Program-made: the position numbers and the translations under genes | Shown: positions 1-10,439 of the stretch, in pieces | How positions within the stretch are numbered: the stretch's first letter is position 1 | Layout of the letters: each line of letters opens with the position of its first letter | NCBI RefSeq assembly: GCF_016808335.1 | Contig: NC_053138.1 | Location: forward strand, 55,830,951 to 55,894,950 | DNA: 64,000 nucleotides | Source of the DNA: Panicum virgatum | Taxonomy: Eukaryota > Streptophyta > Magnoliopsida > Poales > Poaceae | Reading direction: 5' to 3' | Notes under the pieces: model-generated | The model's input: only the letters and a program-made list of their open reading frames with translations | What the model was told of the DNA's origin: nothing | Databases searched by the model: none

Positions 1-2
1 TT

Positions 3-243
3 TGCCTGTGGATAGGGTTACCCGCAGGAAGTTTCGTATGGCGCAAGACTCTGATGACCCCCTCTTCGTAGTTAATATCATTGTGTGGGTGTTAGTTGTT
101 ATCCTCGCGATAGTGGCGCTTCACTGCCCACTTCCGCGTAGAGTTGTACGGTGATGTATCATCTAATGTAATAAAAGTGTTATCAGCCTCTTGGGACTGA
201 TATTGTATCACTTTTAAGTCTTCTCTTATGAGGGGACGCTTCA
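3..243 (+). mobile_element. LTR 3' portion (U5 side) of a Gypsy element
   Basis: This is near-identical to 23718-23958 and to 13804-14042. It ends in CTTCA and is followed by CATAA, the same five bases that follow the LTR at 23958. It is therefore the right-hand end of a Gypsy insertion whose body lies upstream of the window, in a duplicated copy of the same PR10 pseudogene. It contains a plant poly(A)-type AATAAA. Confidence 0.85.
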
Positions 244-248
244 CATAA

Positions 249-381
249 CGGGTGAGTATGTGCGGGTGGACGGCGCGCCACTATCGCCGGAGGATGAAGC
301 TATGATCGTGCAGGGCTATCTCAGCCCCATCAAGAAGGTGGAGAAGTACCTCATCGTGCGCACCCCAGCGAGTTTGCCTGA
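249..381 (+). pseudogene. PR10/Bet v 1 exon 2 tail, truncated by LTR insertion
   Basis: Translation gives the last third of a PR10 protein: a G-E-Y-x-R-V-D-G-A stretch, then E-D-E-A, G-Y-L, I-K-K-V and K-Y-L. This matches codons 120 to the end of the intact copies. A small insertion near the end shifts the frame before a shared stop at 379-381. The 5' part is cut off by the LTR ending at 243. The downstream 430-560 sequence is recognisable as a PR10 3' UTR (compare 3600-3760). It cannot make a PR10 protein. Confidence 0.85.
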
Positions 382-569
382 GTTGCTGCAAGGATCGCCG
401 TGGCAGTCAGACCGGAGAAATCCATGTTATCATATATGATGGATCTGCCATTGGTGTGTTCTTGATTTGGGATAATGAGAGGAAGTGATTCTCTGCTTGG
501 TCGTTTGATTGTGCCTTTAAGGGGAAGAGCACTTTCAGTTTCGTGAGAACAGCTTTTGTTCTACTGTTG

Positions 570-1450
570 TACGTGTGTGTTCACTGATCAATACTCATAA
601 CTATAAACGAACAAATACTAGGAACAGAAAAAAAAAACTGAGTATGGCAAATAGAGTACCAACAATAGGTAACATTTTTAGAAAAATGTTGGTACTTGTT
701 TCTTTTTTTCTAACTTGAAATGAGTTACTCATGAACTTTTAGTTTAATTTGAATATTTTTAATTTCCACAAAATGAAACTCCACCTTTGAGACCATTCAA
801 GTGGCCAAATTTTCCCAATTTCAAAAGTTGGATAAAATGTTTGTTCTTGAAAGTTGAAAATCAGAATTTTATGGCAATTTTTCCTATTTAACAATCTGAA
901 TCTATTTTGGGTAATTTTGTTTTTGACTAGTAGTGCCCTAAATAACCTGAACAATACGAAATGACCCCCATGAATTTCCTCAGTAGAGCATCCATCTCTA
1001 CAATTTCACACTAGCCCAACTAAGCCGGTCAATCTAACATGCCACCGACTCAGTAGAGCATCCATCTCTACAAGTCATCTACTCCTTGTGCCTCCAGCTT
1101 GCCATTCCCACCTCTCTTCTCCCCTGCAATAGTGTCCTCTGCCTCTTCCTAGTAATCGCCGCCACCCTTCATGCTCGTAACAGTTTAGATGTTGGGGCTA
1201 AAATTTGAGTTGAACTGGTATTCTGATTCTGGTTCGCGGCTGCTGACAAAGGAAAAAAAATATTCAAAGCCCTCTCGGACCAACAAGATCAAAAATGGAA
1301 AAGTCTATCAAATGACTTTCAAACTTGACGAAACAGCTTTAAACGCTAAAAGAAGAATCCATCCAAAATATCATCCAAATGGTGAAGCTGTTGTGCGGCA
1401 GCCGCAACTGCTGTTGTAGCGAGCATCCAAACTCACAGCACAAGCGACAA
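570..1450. repeat. AT-rich intergenic repeat of the PR10 array, copy a
   Basis: This non-coding block recurs at 3840-4440, 8165-9296 and 24290-25159. Shared landmarks are a short run about a GAGTACCAACA motif, a TTTCCACAAAATGAAA-type stretch, and CAGTAGAGCATCC followed by CTCCTTGTGCCTCCAGC. Short ORFs in it are not conserved between copies. It is probably spacer duplicated with the genes, or an old unclassified transposon. Confidence 0.75.
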
Positions 1451-1451
1451 A

Positions 1452-2051
1452 TCTTACTATTACTAATTGGAGGCACCTTTTGAAGCCTCCAGGTGAAACC
1501 ATCTAGGATCATTGGTGGACAGTCTAAAAAAATAGAGAAACTCTACAGATTCTCACAAAAATCAGAAACATCTAGCCATCAATTCGGCAACTCTAATCAT
1601 AATAGCCATTGGATCTGTAATCTGTTTCTAATAAATTACCCACCTGTGCCATTATGAAAATAAATTAAAGTAACTCCCTAAACGTGTATCTAAATTACCC
1701 ACATCTGCCATTATAAAAAATAATCTAAAGTAACCCCCTAAACATGTATCTAAATTACCCACCTCTGCTATTATTAAAAATAATCTAAAGTAACCCCCTA
1801 ATCTTCATATAAATTAATATTAATTTTTTATATATATTATCCAATAATAACATAATGAAAAGTTAAAATAAACCCAAAATCTGAATAAAAATTTTATTAT
1901 TATAACAAAATATTAAAGCGCATCAATATAAAATTCTAAATTACTATTTCAATCATTATTAGTATATTATTTATGTTATTATTTATATAAAAATATTAAC
2001 CATAATGTATGTGTCACCATATATTCATGTATAAGAGAAGAGATAATATTA
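1452..2051 (+). mobile_element. Helitron, 5' part only (3' end deleted)
   Basis: It starts with TC directly after AAA, exactly as the complete copy at 25160-26014, and carries the same about 62-bp minisatellite (1640-1800). The 3' hairpin and CTAG terminus are absent because homology ends at about 2051. This is a deletion derivative produced when the array block rearranged. Confidence 0.8.
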
Positions 2052-2391
2052 TCCATGTTTATATATATGTTGTATTATTGTATATATTATATCTAGTAGC
2101 AACTAATCTAAAATAATACAGTAACTGCATGTTCTCGTTTGACTATGGTTTCATCAATTTTACTGTTACCATCGTAGTTGTTGACACAATTAGCTACGTC
2201 ATCTTTGTATCTCCGCCTTTTGGTTTTCTTGGACCAGGTTGAGATTCAGAAATAACTGTAGACTGTGATCTGGATGACAGGCACCAACTTGTATGGACGT
2301 CTATAAAAAACAATTTCTTACATTCACACGCCCAACTATCATTCCTTGTCAACATCACTAATCACGTTATCCTGGTGTCAAAGAAATAGAT

Positions 2392-2510
2392 CATATTATC
2401 CACATCTAAAATTCTAAGAATTCGTCATCTTTATCAGCATCAAACTCTCTGAAACTTCTAAATTATATTTCCCACATTGGAGGACTGTTTGGCCATTACT
2501 TCAAAATATT
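2392..2510. repeat. Conserved distal upstream block of PR10 units
   Basis: The block begins TAGATCATATTATCCA and ends near a CATTGGAGGACTG motif. It recurs at about 5228, 10802, 26155, 37255 and 40999. Each copy lies upstream of a PR10 gene (0.3 to 1.6 kb once inserted transposons are discounted). It may be ancestral distal promoter or simply duplicated spacer. No known element was recognised in it. Confidence 0.7.
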
Positions 2511-2747
2511 ACATAGTGCATTCATAATTTTCTATCGAAAATGCAAAAAAAAAAACATGAATGGTCATGACCCCAGTCATCTGCTATCCTCAGACTTTCA
2601 GGATCAAGGCAGTACAATCACAGTACGTATAAACCAAGTCCTTGATTGGCTGACTTTCTCTTCCAACTAGCTTTTTCTTTGTACCAATAAGATTCCAATG
2701 CAATAAATAAGCAATCATTCTTCAACGCTTCTAGAACACACCCAGGA

Positions 2748-2990
2748 CTGAATTTTCCTGGTCCAAAACATGTGATCTTCGCAATCTCCGAATTCCACAC
2801 CAGCCAACAACCCGGTCCACTCTTGCTTTCAACCTCCCCATCTTGCTTGCGCGGTCCAGCCGCCACATCTATAAGTATCCCTTGATGGTCCACTGTTTAG
2901 CACACACAATCACACAACAAAGACTCATCAGTGACCAGTAAGTCTTCAGTTCTTCACTGATCAGTGCCAACCGACTTGCTTGTTGCCACG
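2748..2990 (+). promoter_or_regulatory. Promoter and 5' UTR of PR10 copy 1
   Basis: A block of about 75 bp starting CTGAATTTTCCTGGTCC contains an ACATGTGA E-box (MYC-type CANNTG) and ends near CCCGGTCCACTC. It is shared by copies 1, 3, 5, 6 and 7 and by both broken copies at 55 kb. A TATA box (TATAAG, 2870-2875) lies 121 bp before the ATG. CACACAATCACAC repeats follow in the presumed 5' UTR. The TATA and E-box roles are inferred from sequence only. Confidence 0.75.
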
Positions 2991-3559
2991 ATGGTTGTCG
3001 GCAAAGTCACACTGGAGTACCCGGTGACCGTGTCGGTCGAGCTGCTGTGGAAGGTGGCGTTCTCCGGCGACGTGTCCATCTTCACCAAGGCCTGCGTCGG
3101 CATGATTGACGCCGTGGAGGTCGATGGCGACGGCGGGCCTGGGACCGTCACCACCATGAAGCTCAACCCTGGTAGGTATCAAGCCGGCCGGGAACGAGGC
3201 GCACGGCGTCATGGTGCCGGTACTCGCCTAAATCTTTCTTGTTTCTGGTTGCAGCCGTGGGCGACGCGAAGGTGTTCAAGACCCGGCTCCTGTCACGTGA
3301 TGCGGTGGCACGTGTCGTGAAGTCAGAGATGGTGGTGGAGGGCAGCGAGCTGTCCGTGCAGTTCAACTCGCAGGTGTCCGAGGTGAAGGTGGTGCCGGCC
3401 GGCGAGGGTGCTAGCGTGGTGCACATGACGGTGGAGTACGAGCGGGTGGACGGCGCGCTGCTGCCGCCGGAGGAGGAGGCCAGGATTGGGCAGGGCTACC
3501 TCGGCATCATCAAGAAGGTGGAGGAGTACCTCGTCGCGCACCCCAGCGAGTTCGCCTAA
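2991..3559 (+). CDS. PR10: PR10 / Bet v 1-family protein, copy 1
   Basis: Two exons, 2991-3171 and 3255-3559, flank an 83-nt GT-AG intron in phase 1 and give 161 residues, the usual PR10 length. The intron after about codon 60 is the classical PR10 position. The glycine-rich P-loop G-D-G-G-P-G-T is at residues 46-52, L-L-W-K at 18-21, and the C-terminal helix carries K-K-V-E-E-Y-L at 148-154, with the Glu and Tyr often discussed for PR10 ligand or RNase activity. No signal peptide is present, so it is expected to be cytosolic. The family binds hydrophobic ligands such as cytokinins and phenylpropanoids and is induced by pathogens and stress; the ligand here is unknown. ATG 2991 is chosen because the upstream in-frame start is only GTG and the ATG is conserved in all copies. 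Its promoter is intact. It is nearly identical to copy 6. Confidence 0.93.
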
Positions 3560-3839
3560 AGCTACCATGAGCATCGTCGTGGCGATGAGGCCAGAGAAAT
3601 CCGTGTTAAATAATGATGGTGATCATGCTATGGGTGTGTTCTTGATTTGAAAAACAGAATAACGAGAGGAAGTGATCCTCTGCCTGGTCGGTTGATTGTG
3701 ATTGTGGTTGTGGGGAAACAACAATTTCAGCTTTTGCGAGAACAGTTTATGTTCCGTTTTCTTTTCTGGTGCGTCACCTACGAGTCGATACCACTGTCTA
3801 TGTCTTCCTCTCGCAATGATTCACTAGTACATAAAAATT

Positions 3840-4440
3840 CTCGTTAGATCTAAAACTCAAAACTATTTTATTTTAAATTAGAAAATATGAGACTAGTATA
3901 ACTTTTTTCAAAAATGATACTACCTATTGGTTCTCTATTTGAATCTTATTTATTCAAAATTGTAGGCATAACTATAAATAAATACTAGGAATAGAAAAAA
4001 TGAATCTTAATAACGGGCAAAGTAGAGTACCAACAAATAGGTTACATTTTAGGAAAATCTTGGTTGTTGTTTTTTATTTTCTAACTTACAATGAATTACT
4101 TATGAATTTTCTAGTTTCAACGTGAATTTTTTTAATTTCCATAAAAATGAAAATCCACCTTTGGAACCACCTAAGTGGCTACATTTTCTAAATTGCAAAA
4201 GTTGGATGTCCCTTGTTATCGATTCGGTTTGTAATTGAAAATTGAAAATCAGAATTTTATGATAATTTTTCCTATTTAAAAAATCCAAATATATTTGGCT
4301 AATTCAGTTTTTGACTCATAGTTCCCTAAATAACCTATAGAACCCAAAATCACCCCATACAGTACCTCTGTAGAGCAACCGACCTACAATTTCGTCGGAG
4401 CAACCAAAACCGGTCAATCTAACATCCCACCGACCCACCC
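3840..4440. repeat. AT-rich intergenic repeat, copy b
   Basis: Homologous to 570-1450 and 8165-9296, in the same orientation and again just 3' of a PR10 gene. More diverged than the other copies. No conserved ORF. Confidence 0.7.
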
Positions 4441-5440
4441 CACCAAGTCATTTACTTTCTCAGCTCCATGTGGAGGACAGCTTTCACCACCGGTGGCCGC
4501 CGTTGAGGGCTTGCATCCTACTGCTGCCCTTCTGTCTCGGATCTGCGGGGCACCCGCTAGGGGTCGCCGGTCACCGTGCATTGCATTGCTTCTTGGTATG
4601 CAGTTTTTCAGGCGAAAGCTTAGTTTGATCCTCAACTGCTGGAGATGACGGTGACTTTGGCATCTATTACCTTCTTGAAGGCGTTACCGTGAGGACCTCA
4701 ATTTATACAAGGACAGATCTAGGTGAAAATGAAAGAACCGACACACTGGTTCGGTCGGCGGCAGCATCTTGATGTTGCTCTTCTCTTGAGGCGTGGTCTT
4801 CTTGAGGTGTGATCTTGGAGTTCTTGATGGTGACACCTTGGTCAGCTTGGAGCAATAGGCGTGCCTAATCGGTTTGCGTTGAGACTGAACTAGTGCAGTT
4901 TCTAGATCACTGGGTGACCGTACGGCATAGGACCATCGACGGTCCTTACATTAAGAATTTTTAAATAGACTGTTGATGTGACATTTCGGTTACTACATGA
5001 GGACCAAAGCAAGGTTGAAAGAAGGACATAGCACAAGTTCGAAGCTTAGTCTTTACGCTTTCTTTTTTCTTCCTTTTCTTGTGTTTTGTATTCCTCAGTT
5101 GGAGGTTTGGAATGTAAGTATTTGTATAAACTTCTGACTTTGTGGCTAGATATGTTTCTTTATGGTGGTAGGTATTCAATTGTGAAAAATTCCCGTAATC
5201 TAAAATAGACTACTATTCCAAGTCAGCTCTTCTAGATCATATTATCCATATCTAAAATTCTCTGAATTCGTCATCTTTGTCAGCATCATACTTTCAGAAT
5301 CTTCTAAATTGTATTTCCCGCATTGGAGGACTGCTTGTCCATTACTTCAATCTCAGGTCGTTCACCAGAATACTACATAGTGCATTCATAATTTTATATC
5401 AAAAAATAGAAAAAACACATGAATATTAATATTAATATTC
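4441..5440. other. Spacer between PR10 copies 1 and 2
   Basis: No gene seen. 4680-5440 is homologous to 40445-41190, upstream of PR10 copy 7, and includes the conserved block at 5228. 4441-4680 is GC-richer and unclassified. Confidence 0.6.
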
Positions 5441-5509
5441 CTCTCGTCAGTTACCAGTGGGTCTTCAGTTCTTCACTGATCAGTGTCAACCGACTTGCTT
5501 GTTGCCACG
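5441..5509 (+). promoter_or_regulatory. Truncated 5' flank of PR10 copy 2 (core promoter deleted)
   Basis: The conserved CTGAATTTTC block, the E-box and the TATAAG box found before copies 1, 3, 5 and 7 are missing. Sequence matching about 26358 in the copy 5 unit joins at about 5441-5443 directly to the 5' UTR sequence that matches 27683 onward. Only about 65 bp of conserved 5' UTR remain. Confidence 0.75.
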
Positions 5510-6074
5510 ATGGTTGTCGGCAAAGTCACACTGGAGTACCCGGTTGCCGTGTCGGTCGAGCTGCTGTGGAAGGTGGCGTTCTCCGGCGACGTGTCCATCT
5601 TCACCAAGGCCTGCGTCGGCATGATTGACGACGTGGAGGTCGACGGCGACGGCGGGCCCGGGAGCGTCACCACCATGAAGCTCAACCCTGGTAGGTATCA
5701 AGCGGGGAACAAGGCGTACAGCGTCATGTCGACGGTACTCACCTAAATATTTCTTGTTTCTGGTTGCAGCCGTGGGCGACGCGAAGGTGTTCAAGACCCG
5801 GCTCCTGTCGCGTGATGCGGCGGCACGCGTGGTGGAGTCGGAGATGGTGGTGGAGGGCAGCGAGCTGTCCGTGCAGTTCAAGTCGCAGGTGTCCGAGGTG
5901 AAGGTGGTGCCGGCCGACGAGAGTGCCAGCGTGGTGCACATGACGGTGGAGTACGAGCGGGTGGATGGCGCGCTGCTGCCGCCGGAGGATGAGGCCAGGA
6001 TCGGGCAGGGCTACCTCGGCCTCATCAAGAAGGTGGAGGAGTACCTCGTCGCGCACCCCACCGAATTCGCCTAA
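5510..6074 (+). CDS. PR10: PR10 / Bet v 1-family protein, copy 2 (promoter lost)
   Basis: Exons 5510-5690 and 5770-6074 with a 79-nt phase-1 intron encode 161 residues. The P-loop reads G-D-G-G-P-G-S. Compared with copy 1 it has Asp for Ala at 41, Glu for Lys at 83, and a D-E-S change at 109-111 in place of A-G-E-x, all compatible with the fold. It pairs most closely with copy 5, sharing intron length and nearly the whole intron sequence. The frame and both splice sites are intact although the TATA region is gone, so it may be silent, use a cryptic start, or be recently inactivated. The 3' flank has a 45-bp tandem duplication (6151-6240). Confidence 0.88.
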
Positions 6075-6150
6075 AGCTACCATGAGCATCGTCCGTTGCG
6101 GCGATCGGGCCAGAGAAATCCGTGTTAAATAAATTAAATGATGGTGATCA

Positions 6151-6240
6151 TGCCATGAATTTGTTCTTGATTTGAAAATCGGAATAATGAGAGGATGCCA
6201 TGAATTTGTTCTTGATTTGAAAATCGGAATAATGAGAGGA
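6151..6240 (+). repeat. 45-bp tandem duplication in PR10 copy 2 3' region
   Basis: The unit beginning TGCCATGAATTTG occurs at 6151-6195 and again at 6196-6240 without mismatch. It lies in the sequence equivalent to the 3' UTR of the other copies, which have a single unit. Confidence 0.9.
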
Positions 6241-6468
6241 AGTGATCCTCTGCTTCATCGGTTGGTTGTGCTTGTGGAGTTGTGGTTGTGGGGAAACAAC
6301 AGTTTCTGTTTTTGTGAGAACACGCTATGTTCAATGTTCTTTTTTGGTGCGTATCACCTGGAAATCGATGCCAGTGTCCATGTCATCCTCCAGTTGGAAT
6401 GATTGGTGAGAAGTGACCATGGAAATTGTTGAAGTCAGCCATAATAATGCAATTAGATTATATTGCTG

Positions 6469-6591
6469 CTGCCTCCGTTCCAAATCGTTGGTCGTTTTCG
6501 CAAATCTAGATAAACACTATGTTTAGATGCATGGAAAAAATTATGCATCTAGATTTGCTAAAACGACTTATAATTTGGAATGGAGGGAGTA
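6469..6591. mobile_element. Stowaway-type MITE (Tc1/Mariner)
   Basis: Inverted termini CTCCGTTCCAAAT and ATTTGGAATGGAGG enclose about 120 bp that folds on itself through CATCTAGATTTGC-type arms. The right end is followed by TA. The left TA has decayed. This is the common grass Stowaway pattern and is non-autonomous. Confidence 0.75.
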
Positions 6592-6683
6592 CGTTCAATA
6601 GTATTCCAGACAATACACCAGTAGACACGGCATCGGTACTCCTAGAAGTTTGTAAGGTAAAATCAAGGTAGTTGCCATAGAAT

Positions 6684-7555
6684 TCGGGCCGGGCAAATAT
6701 AACTAAGAATCGAGGACGAACTGAAAAAAATGAGAACCGAAACCGAGAGAATTCAGTTCTACTTCGGTTCCTGATTCTGAAGAACCAAATTTACTCGATT
6801 CCTTCGATTCTTTGGCTGGTTAACCGAAGATCCGAACCCAGGGCAAATTTAGCCTAGCTGGTAAAGGCCCAACTAAACCGGCCCAACATTGAAACCCTAG
6901 CTAAACCCATCCGCCCATCCTAGTTCCACACGGCGGCCACACTCCACTGCGCCGCTCCGACAGTCAGGCCCCGTCGGCACCCCGCGCGGCGTCCATCCCC
7001 CGGCCAGCACCCACCCATCTGCTCCAGCCTCCGGTTCGTAGGAAGCCGCGTTTTGCATCCGGCTCCTGCCCCGCTAGGACCCAGCGCCACAGAGCGCGTC
7101 CAGCAGTCCGGCCCCTGCCCCGTGCCGGCGCGCCTATGGCGCCGCTACCCGACATGACCGACCGAGAGCTAGGCGCGAGCGGGTCCGATGCCGCCACGAC
7201 CGGCATAGGGGCCAGCGCGGAGGATCCCCCATGGCGCCTCCACCTCACCGCCGCCTGCTCCTCCTTCCTCTCCAGCCCCGTCATGCGCTGCCCCTACTCC
7301 AAGCCCGACCTCCACGGCTCCGCCTACCCCAGCTCTGCTCTTAGCCTTGGAGATCCTCAACGGCGGGGGAGGCGCGGCTGGATTGTTCGGTTCCCTCAGT
7401 TAGAACCTGAACTAAACCGAACCAACCGAAACCGAAGTTGCTCGGTTCTTGATTCTGAGAAGAACCGATCGGTCCTCATATTCCAAGAATAGAACTTCTT
7501 TGAAAATCGAAGAACCAAACCGATCGATTCGGTACTAAACAAATGCCCAGGGCTA
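6684..7555. mobile_element. Non-autonomous hAT-type element with GC-rich insert
   Basis: It is bounded by an 8-bp duplication CATAGAAT (6676-6683 and 7556-7563). The termini are short inverted repeats, TCGGGCCGGGCAAA on the left and, read inward from the right, TAGCCCTGGGCATTT. The subterminal arms are rich in CCGAACC-type motifs typical of hAT ends. The uninterrupted equivalent is near 12740. No transposase is present. The middle (about 6930-7380) is strongly GC-rich with an open frame from 7136, unlike the AT-rich ends, and may be captured host sequence. Confidence 0.75.
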
Positions 7556-7689
7556 CATAGAATGCACACAGTTTTGCAAGAACCACACGGATTCCAGCGA
7601 GACTTTAATGTAGAGTAGTAGGTGCAAGCGATGTCCAACAACTATTGTTTTCTACCAAGGTGGAAGATTACAAACCTCCACTTATAGAT

Positions 7690-8155
7690 ATCCTCAGTCT
7701 ATATTTTATATCTATTTATCTATATAATATAAAGATACAAAACTTTTGAAAACATTTCTCACCTATATTTGGCCCATGCCTTACCCCTCATATTAGACTC
7801 ACGTGTTGGCATCGAGAGAGGTGGGGCGAAGGGTAGACCCATAGAAATAGCATGTTCCAGAACATTTCTGCCAAAAAGTTTTTTTTGTTACCAGCCTACG
7901 CATACCCCTCTACCACGCGCACCTGCCTCAGTAGCCGAGCCTCTGCTCGGCGAGCGCCCGTGAGCCTCTGCCACATGCGCCCAGACTAATGTGTCCACCC
8001 CCGCAGGCGCTTCCTCCTCTATTGTCATACATCGGTCGGCCACAATCTGTTAGGCCTCGCCTCTCGTCATCTTGCGCGCGCTCTTGGCCTTCCACCTCCC
8101 CCTTCGATCCTTATCCCGCTCCATCTCCCCGCACCCCGTGCTTGGAATCGCTGAC
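7690..8155. other. Unclassified insertion in array spacer
   Basis: The left flank (to about 7690) matches 12760-12890 and the right flank matches the spacer at about 3825, so this stretch is extra relative to both. It begins with TATATC-rich sequence and turns GC-rich after 7900. No terminal motif or target duplication could be fixed and no gene is seen. Confidence 0.4.
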
Positions 8156-8164
8156 ATCGCACTA

Positions 8165-9296
8165 GTATATTTGCTCGTTAAATCTAAAAGTTCATTATTT
8201 GAAATGTGATAATCCTCCATCTTTGTTAAAGGTAAGATTCCTAGTAATAACCAGCATAGGGGTTGGTCAGTCAGGCTTGGATGAAATGTCCAAGCAAAGC
8301 CTAAATAAAAGGTAGTCTAGCACAATAGTCTTATTTTCAACCCTCAACTACAAAACCAGACAACAAAGATTTTCTTTTTAAAAATAAAATTATAGTTAAA
8401 TCTAAAAAATCAAACTATTCTTTATTTAGAAAATATGAAACCAGTATCAATTTTTCAAAAATGATACTATCTGTTGGTGCTCTATTTGAATTTTATTTAT
8501 TCAAAACAGTAGGCATAACTATAAACGGACAAATACTAGGAACAGGGGGGAAATTGAATATGGAAAGTAGAGTACCAACAATAGGTAATATTTTTAGAAA
8601 AGTGTTGGTACTTGTTTCTTTTTTCTAAATTAAAATGAATTACTCATAATTTTTTTAGTTTAAACTTGAATATTTTTATTTTCCACAAAATGAAAATCCA
8701 CCTTTGAAACCATTCAAGTCGCCAAATTTTCCTAATTTCAAAAGTTGGATGCCGGCCCCTTGTTATCGGTTTGTACTTGAAAGTTGAAAATCAGAATTTT
8801 ATGATAATTTTTTTCCTATTTAACTATCTGAATCTATATTTTGGGTTATTTTATCTTTGACTCATAGTGCCCTAAATAACCTGAACAACACGAAATCACC
8901 CCATGAAGTTCCTCAGTAGAGCATCCAACCTCTACAATTACACACTAGCCCAACTAAGCCAGTCAATCTAACATCCCACCGACCCACCCACCAAGTCATC
9001 TACTCCTTGTGCCTCCAGCTCGCCATTCCCACCTCTTTTCTCCTTTGCAATGGTGTCCTCCGCCTCTCCATGCTCGTAACAGTTTAGATGCTGGGGTTAA
9101 AATTTTGAATTAAACTTGTATTGTGATTCTGATTCTGACTGCTGGCTGCTGACATAGGAAAAAATATATATATTCATAGCCCTCTCGGGCCAACAAGATC
9201 AAAAATGGAAAAGTCTATCAAATGACTTTCAAATTTAACGAAACAACTCAAACCCTAAAAGAAGAATCAATCCAAAATATCAATATTTCATAATAT
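8165..9296. repeat. AT-rich intergenic repeat, copy c
   Basis: Homologous to 570-1450 and 24290-25159. Its right part is interrupted by the LINE fragment that begins at 9307. No conserved coding frame. Confidence 0.7.
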
Positions 9297-9306
9297 ACTT
9301 TATGAA

Positions 9307-10186
9307 ATATTTGCAAAAGTTATGGCTACACAACCCCTGAATATTACTTTCAGGAGGGCACTGATGGAGAATAAACTTGTCGAATGGCAGGATCTGGTAG
9401 CCCAGATCGCTCATGTCAATATGGTGGATGGCACAGATACCTTTAGATGGAACTTAACCAAATCCGGGGTATACACAGTTCAATCTTGGTATTTGCATCT
9501 TATCGTAGACAAGCACCTTTTAGACATAAGTTCATCTGGAAATTAAAGACCCCCCTAAAAAATCAAAATTTTCCTCTGGTATCTGCAAAGGGGCATAATC
9601 TTAACTAAAGATAACCTCGCTAGGAAAAATTGAATAGAAAGTCAAAAATGTTGTGGATGTAATAGTAATGAGACTATCAAACATCTCTTCTTAGACTGCC
9701 ATTATGCGAGGATGGTTTGGAGGGTTATCTTTTTTGCTACCGGTTTAACACCGCCTTGATCGATCAGCCAGATGTTTAGTTCCTGGCTCTCTAATCAGCA
9801 TATTAAGGTTAGACAATTGATTTCGGTAGGGGTTGCTGCTGTTTGCTGGGCTATGTGGCGTAGTCGGAATGATATTGTTTTCAACAGAACCAAATTTAAT
9901 TTGATTATGCAGATTATTTTCAGGGGAACATATTGGTTACGTTTCTGGGCGCAGCTGCAGCGTAACAACCAAGCCAGGAACACACTCCTCGCTAAGCACA
10001 AAGATTGAGATGGTCGCTCTGGAACAAGCGCAAGGAGGGTGGAAGCACAATTTTTGTTTGCTTTAGTTTCGTTTGCTCTTGTTTGAGACTGGTTTTGCTC
10101 TGTCGTTCTTGTTTTAAAACTTTGTAATAATTGGCTTTGTACGTCCCGTAGAGGCCGGATGATGTTCATCCTTTATCTAAAAAAAG
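9307..10186 (+). mobile_element. 5'-truncated LINE (L1-type), zinc-binding RT C-terminus
   Basis: The body is flanked by the 10-bp duplication ACTTTATGAA (9297-9306 and 10187-10196) and ends in a short A-rich tail, as expected for target-primed insertion. One frame (9322 to the stop at 10006-10008) encodes the end of a plant non-LTR reverse transcriptase: an F-R-W-N-L-T-K-S-G-V-Y-T-V motif, then a C-C-G-C-N...H-L-F-L-D-C zinc-binding segment (zf-RVT type) and a W-x-M-W-R-S-R-N-D-I-V-F motif. Several stop codons (for example 9544) interrupt it but no frameshift is needed. Only about the last 0.9 kb of the element was inserted. Confidence 0.85.
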
Positions 10187-10439
10187 ACTTTATGAATAAT
10201 GTAGAGGAAATCAAGGTGAGAGATGAATCAGAGCAAGAACTCTATATTTATGGTGATTTTGAGATGGACTGAGAAAAATATTTTTCCTTAAACATTCTCA
10301 CAAGTCCTAGCACGTTGAGGACATGAGAATTCATCGAGTCTGCTTAGTCGCATGCAGTAGATGCACCGGGGATGCGTCTACCGTTGCAGCTGCCACCCCC
10401 AACTGCGGCAGCTGGCCAGAAGCAGCAGCCAGCAGCCAC

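Larger units (their letters stand above)
1..2051. repeat. Segmental duplication, left copy (partner 23716-25754)
   Basis: The two blocks run collinear from the LTR end through the PR10 tail, its 3' region, an AT-rich spacer and a Helitron 5' half. They differ only by scattered substitutions and small indels (high identity by eye). Homology stops at about 2051/25754, inside the Helitron. The left copy then joins directly to sequence that in the right copy begins at about 30587, so about 4.8 kb present on the right, including a PR10 gene, is missing here. Confidence 0.9.

Noticed and set aside
2964..3320. Upstream start for PR10 copy 1 at 2964 and read-through of the intron
   Set aside because: The codon at 2964 is GTG. 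Reading through the intron gives a non-PR10 tail, and splicing restores the conserved family sequence.
5486..5941. Antisense ORFs over PR10 genes (also at 11499-11966 and 27803-28183)
   Set aside because: They run across the PR10 intron, change length between copies and lack a start context. They follow from high GC at third positions.
7690..8155. Helitron ending at the CTAGT near 8161
   Set aside because: The same CACTAGTA occurs in the uninterrupted spacer at about 3822, so it is ancestral sequence rather than an element end.
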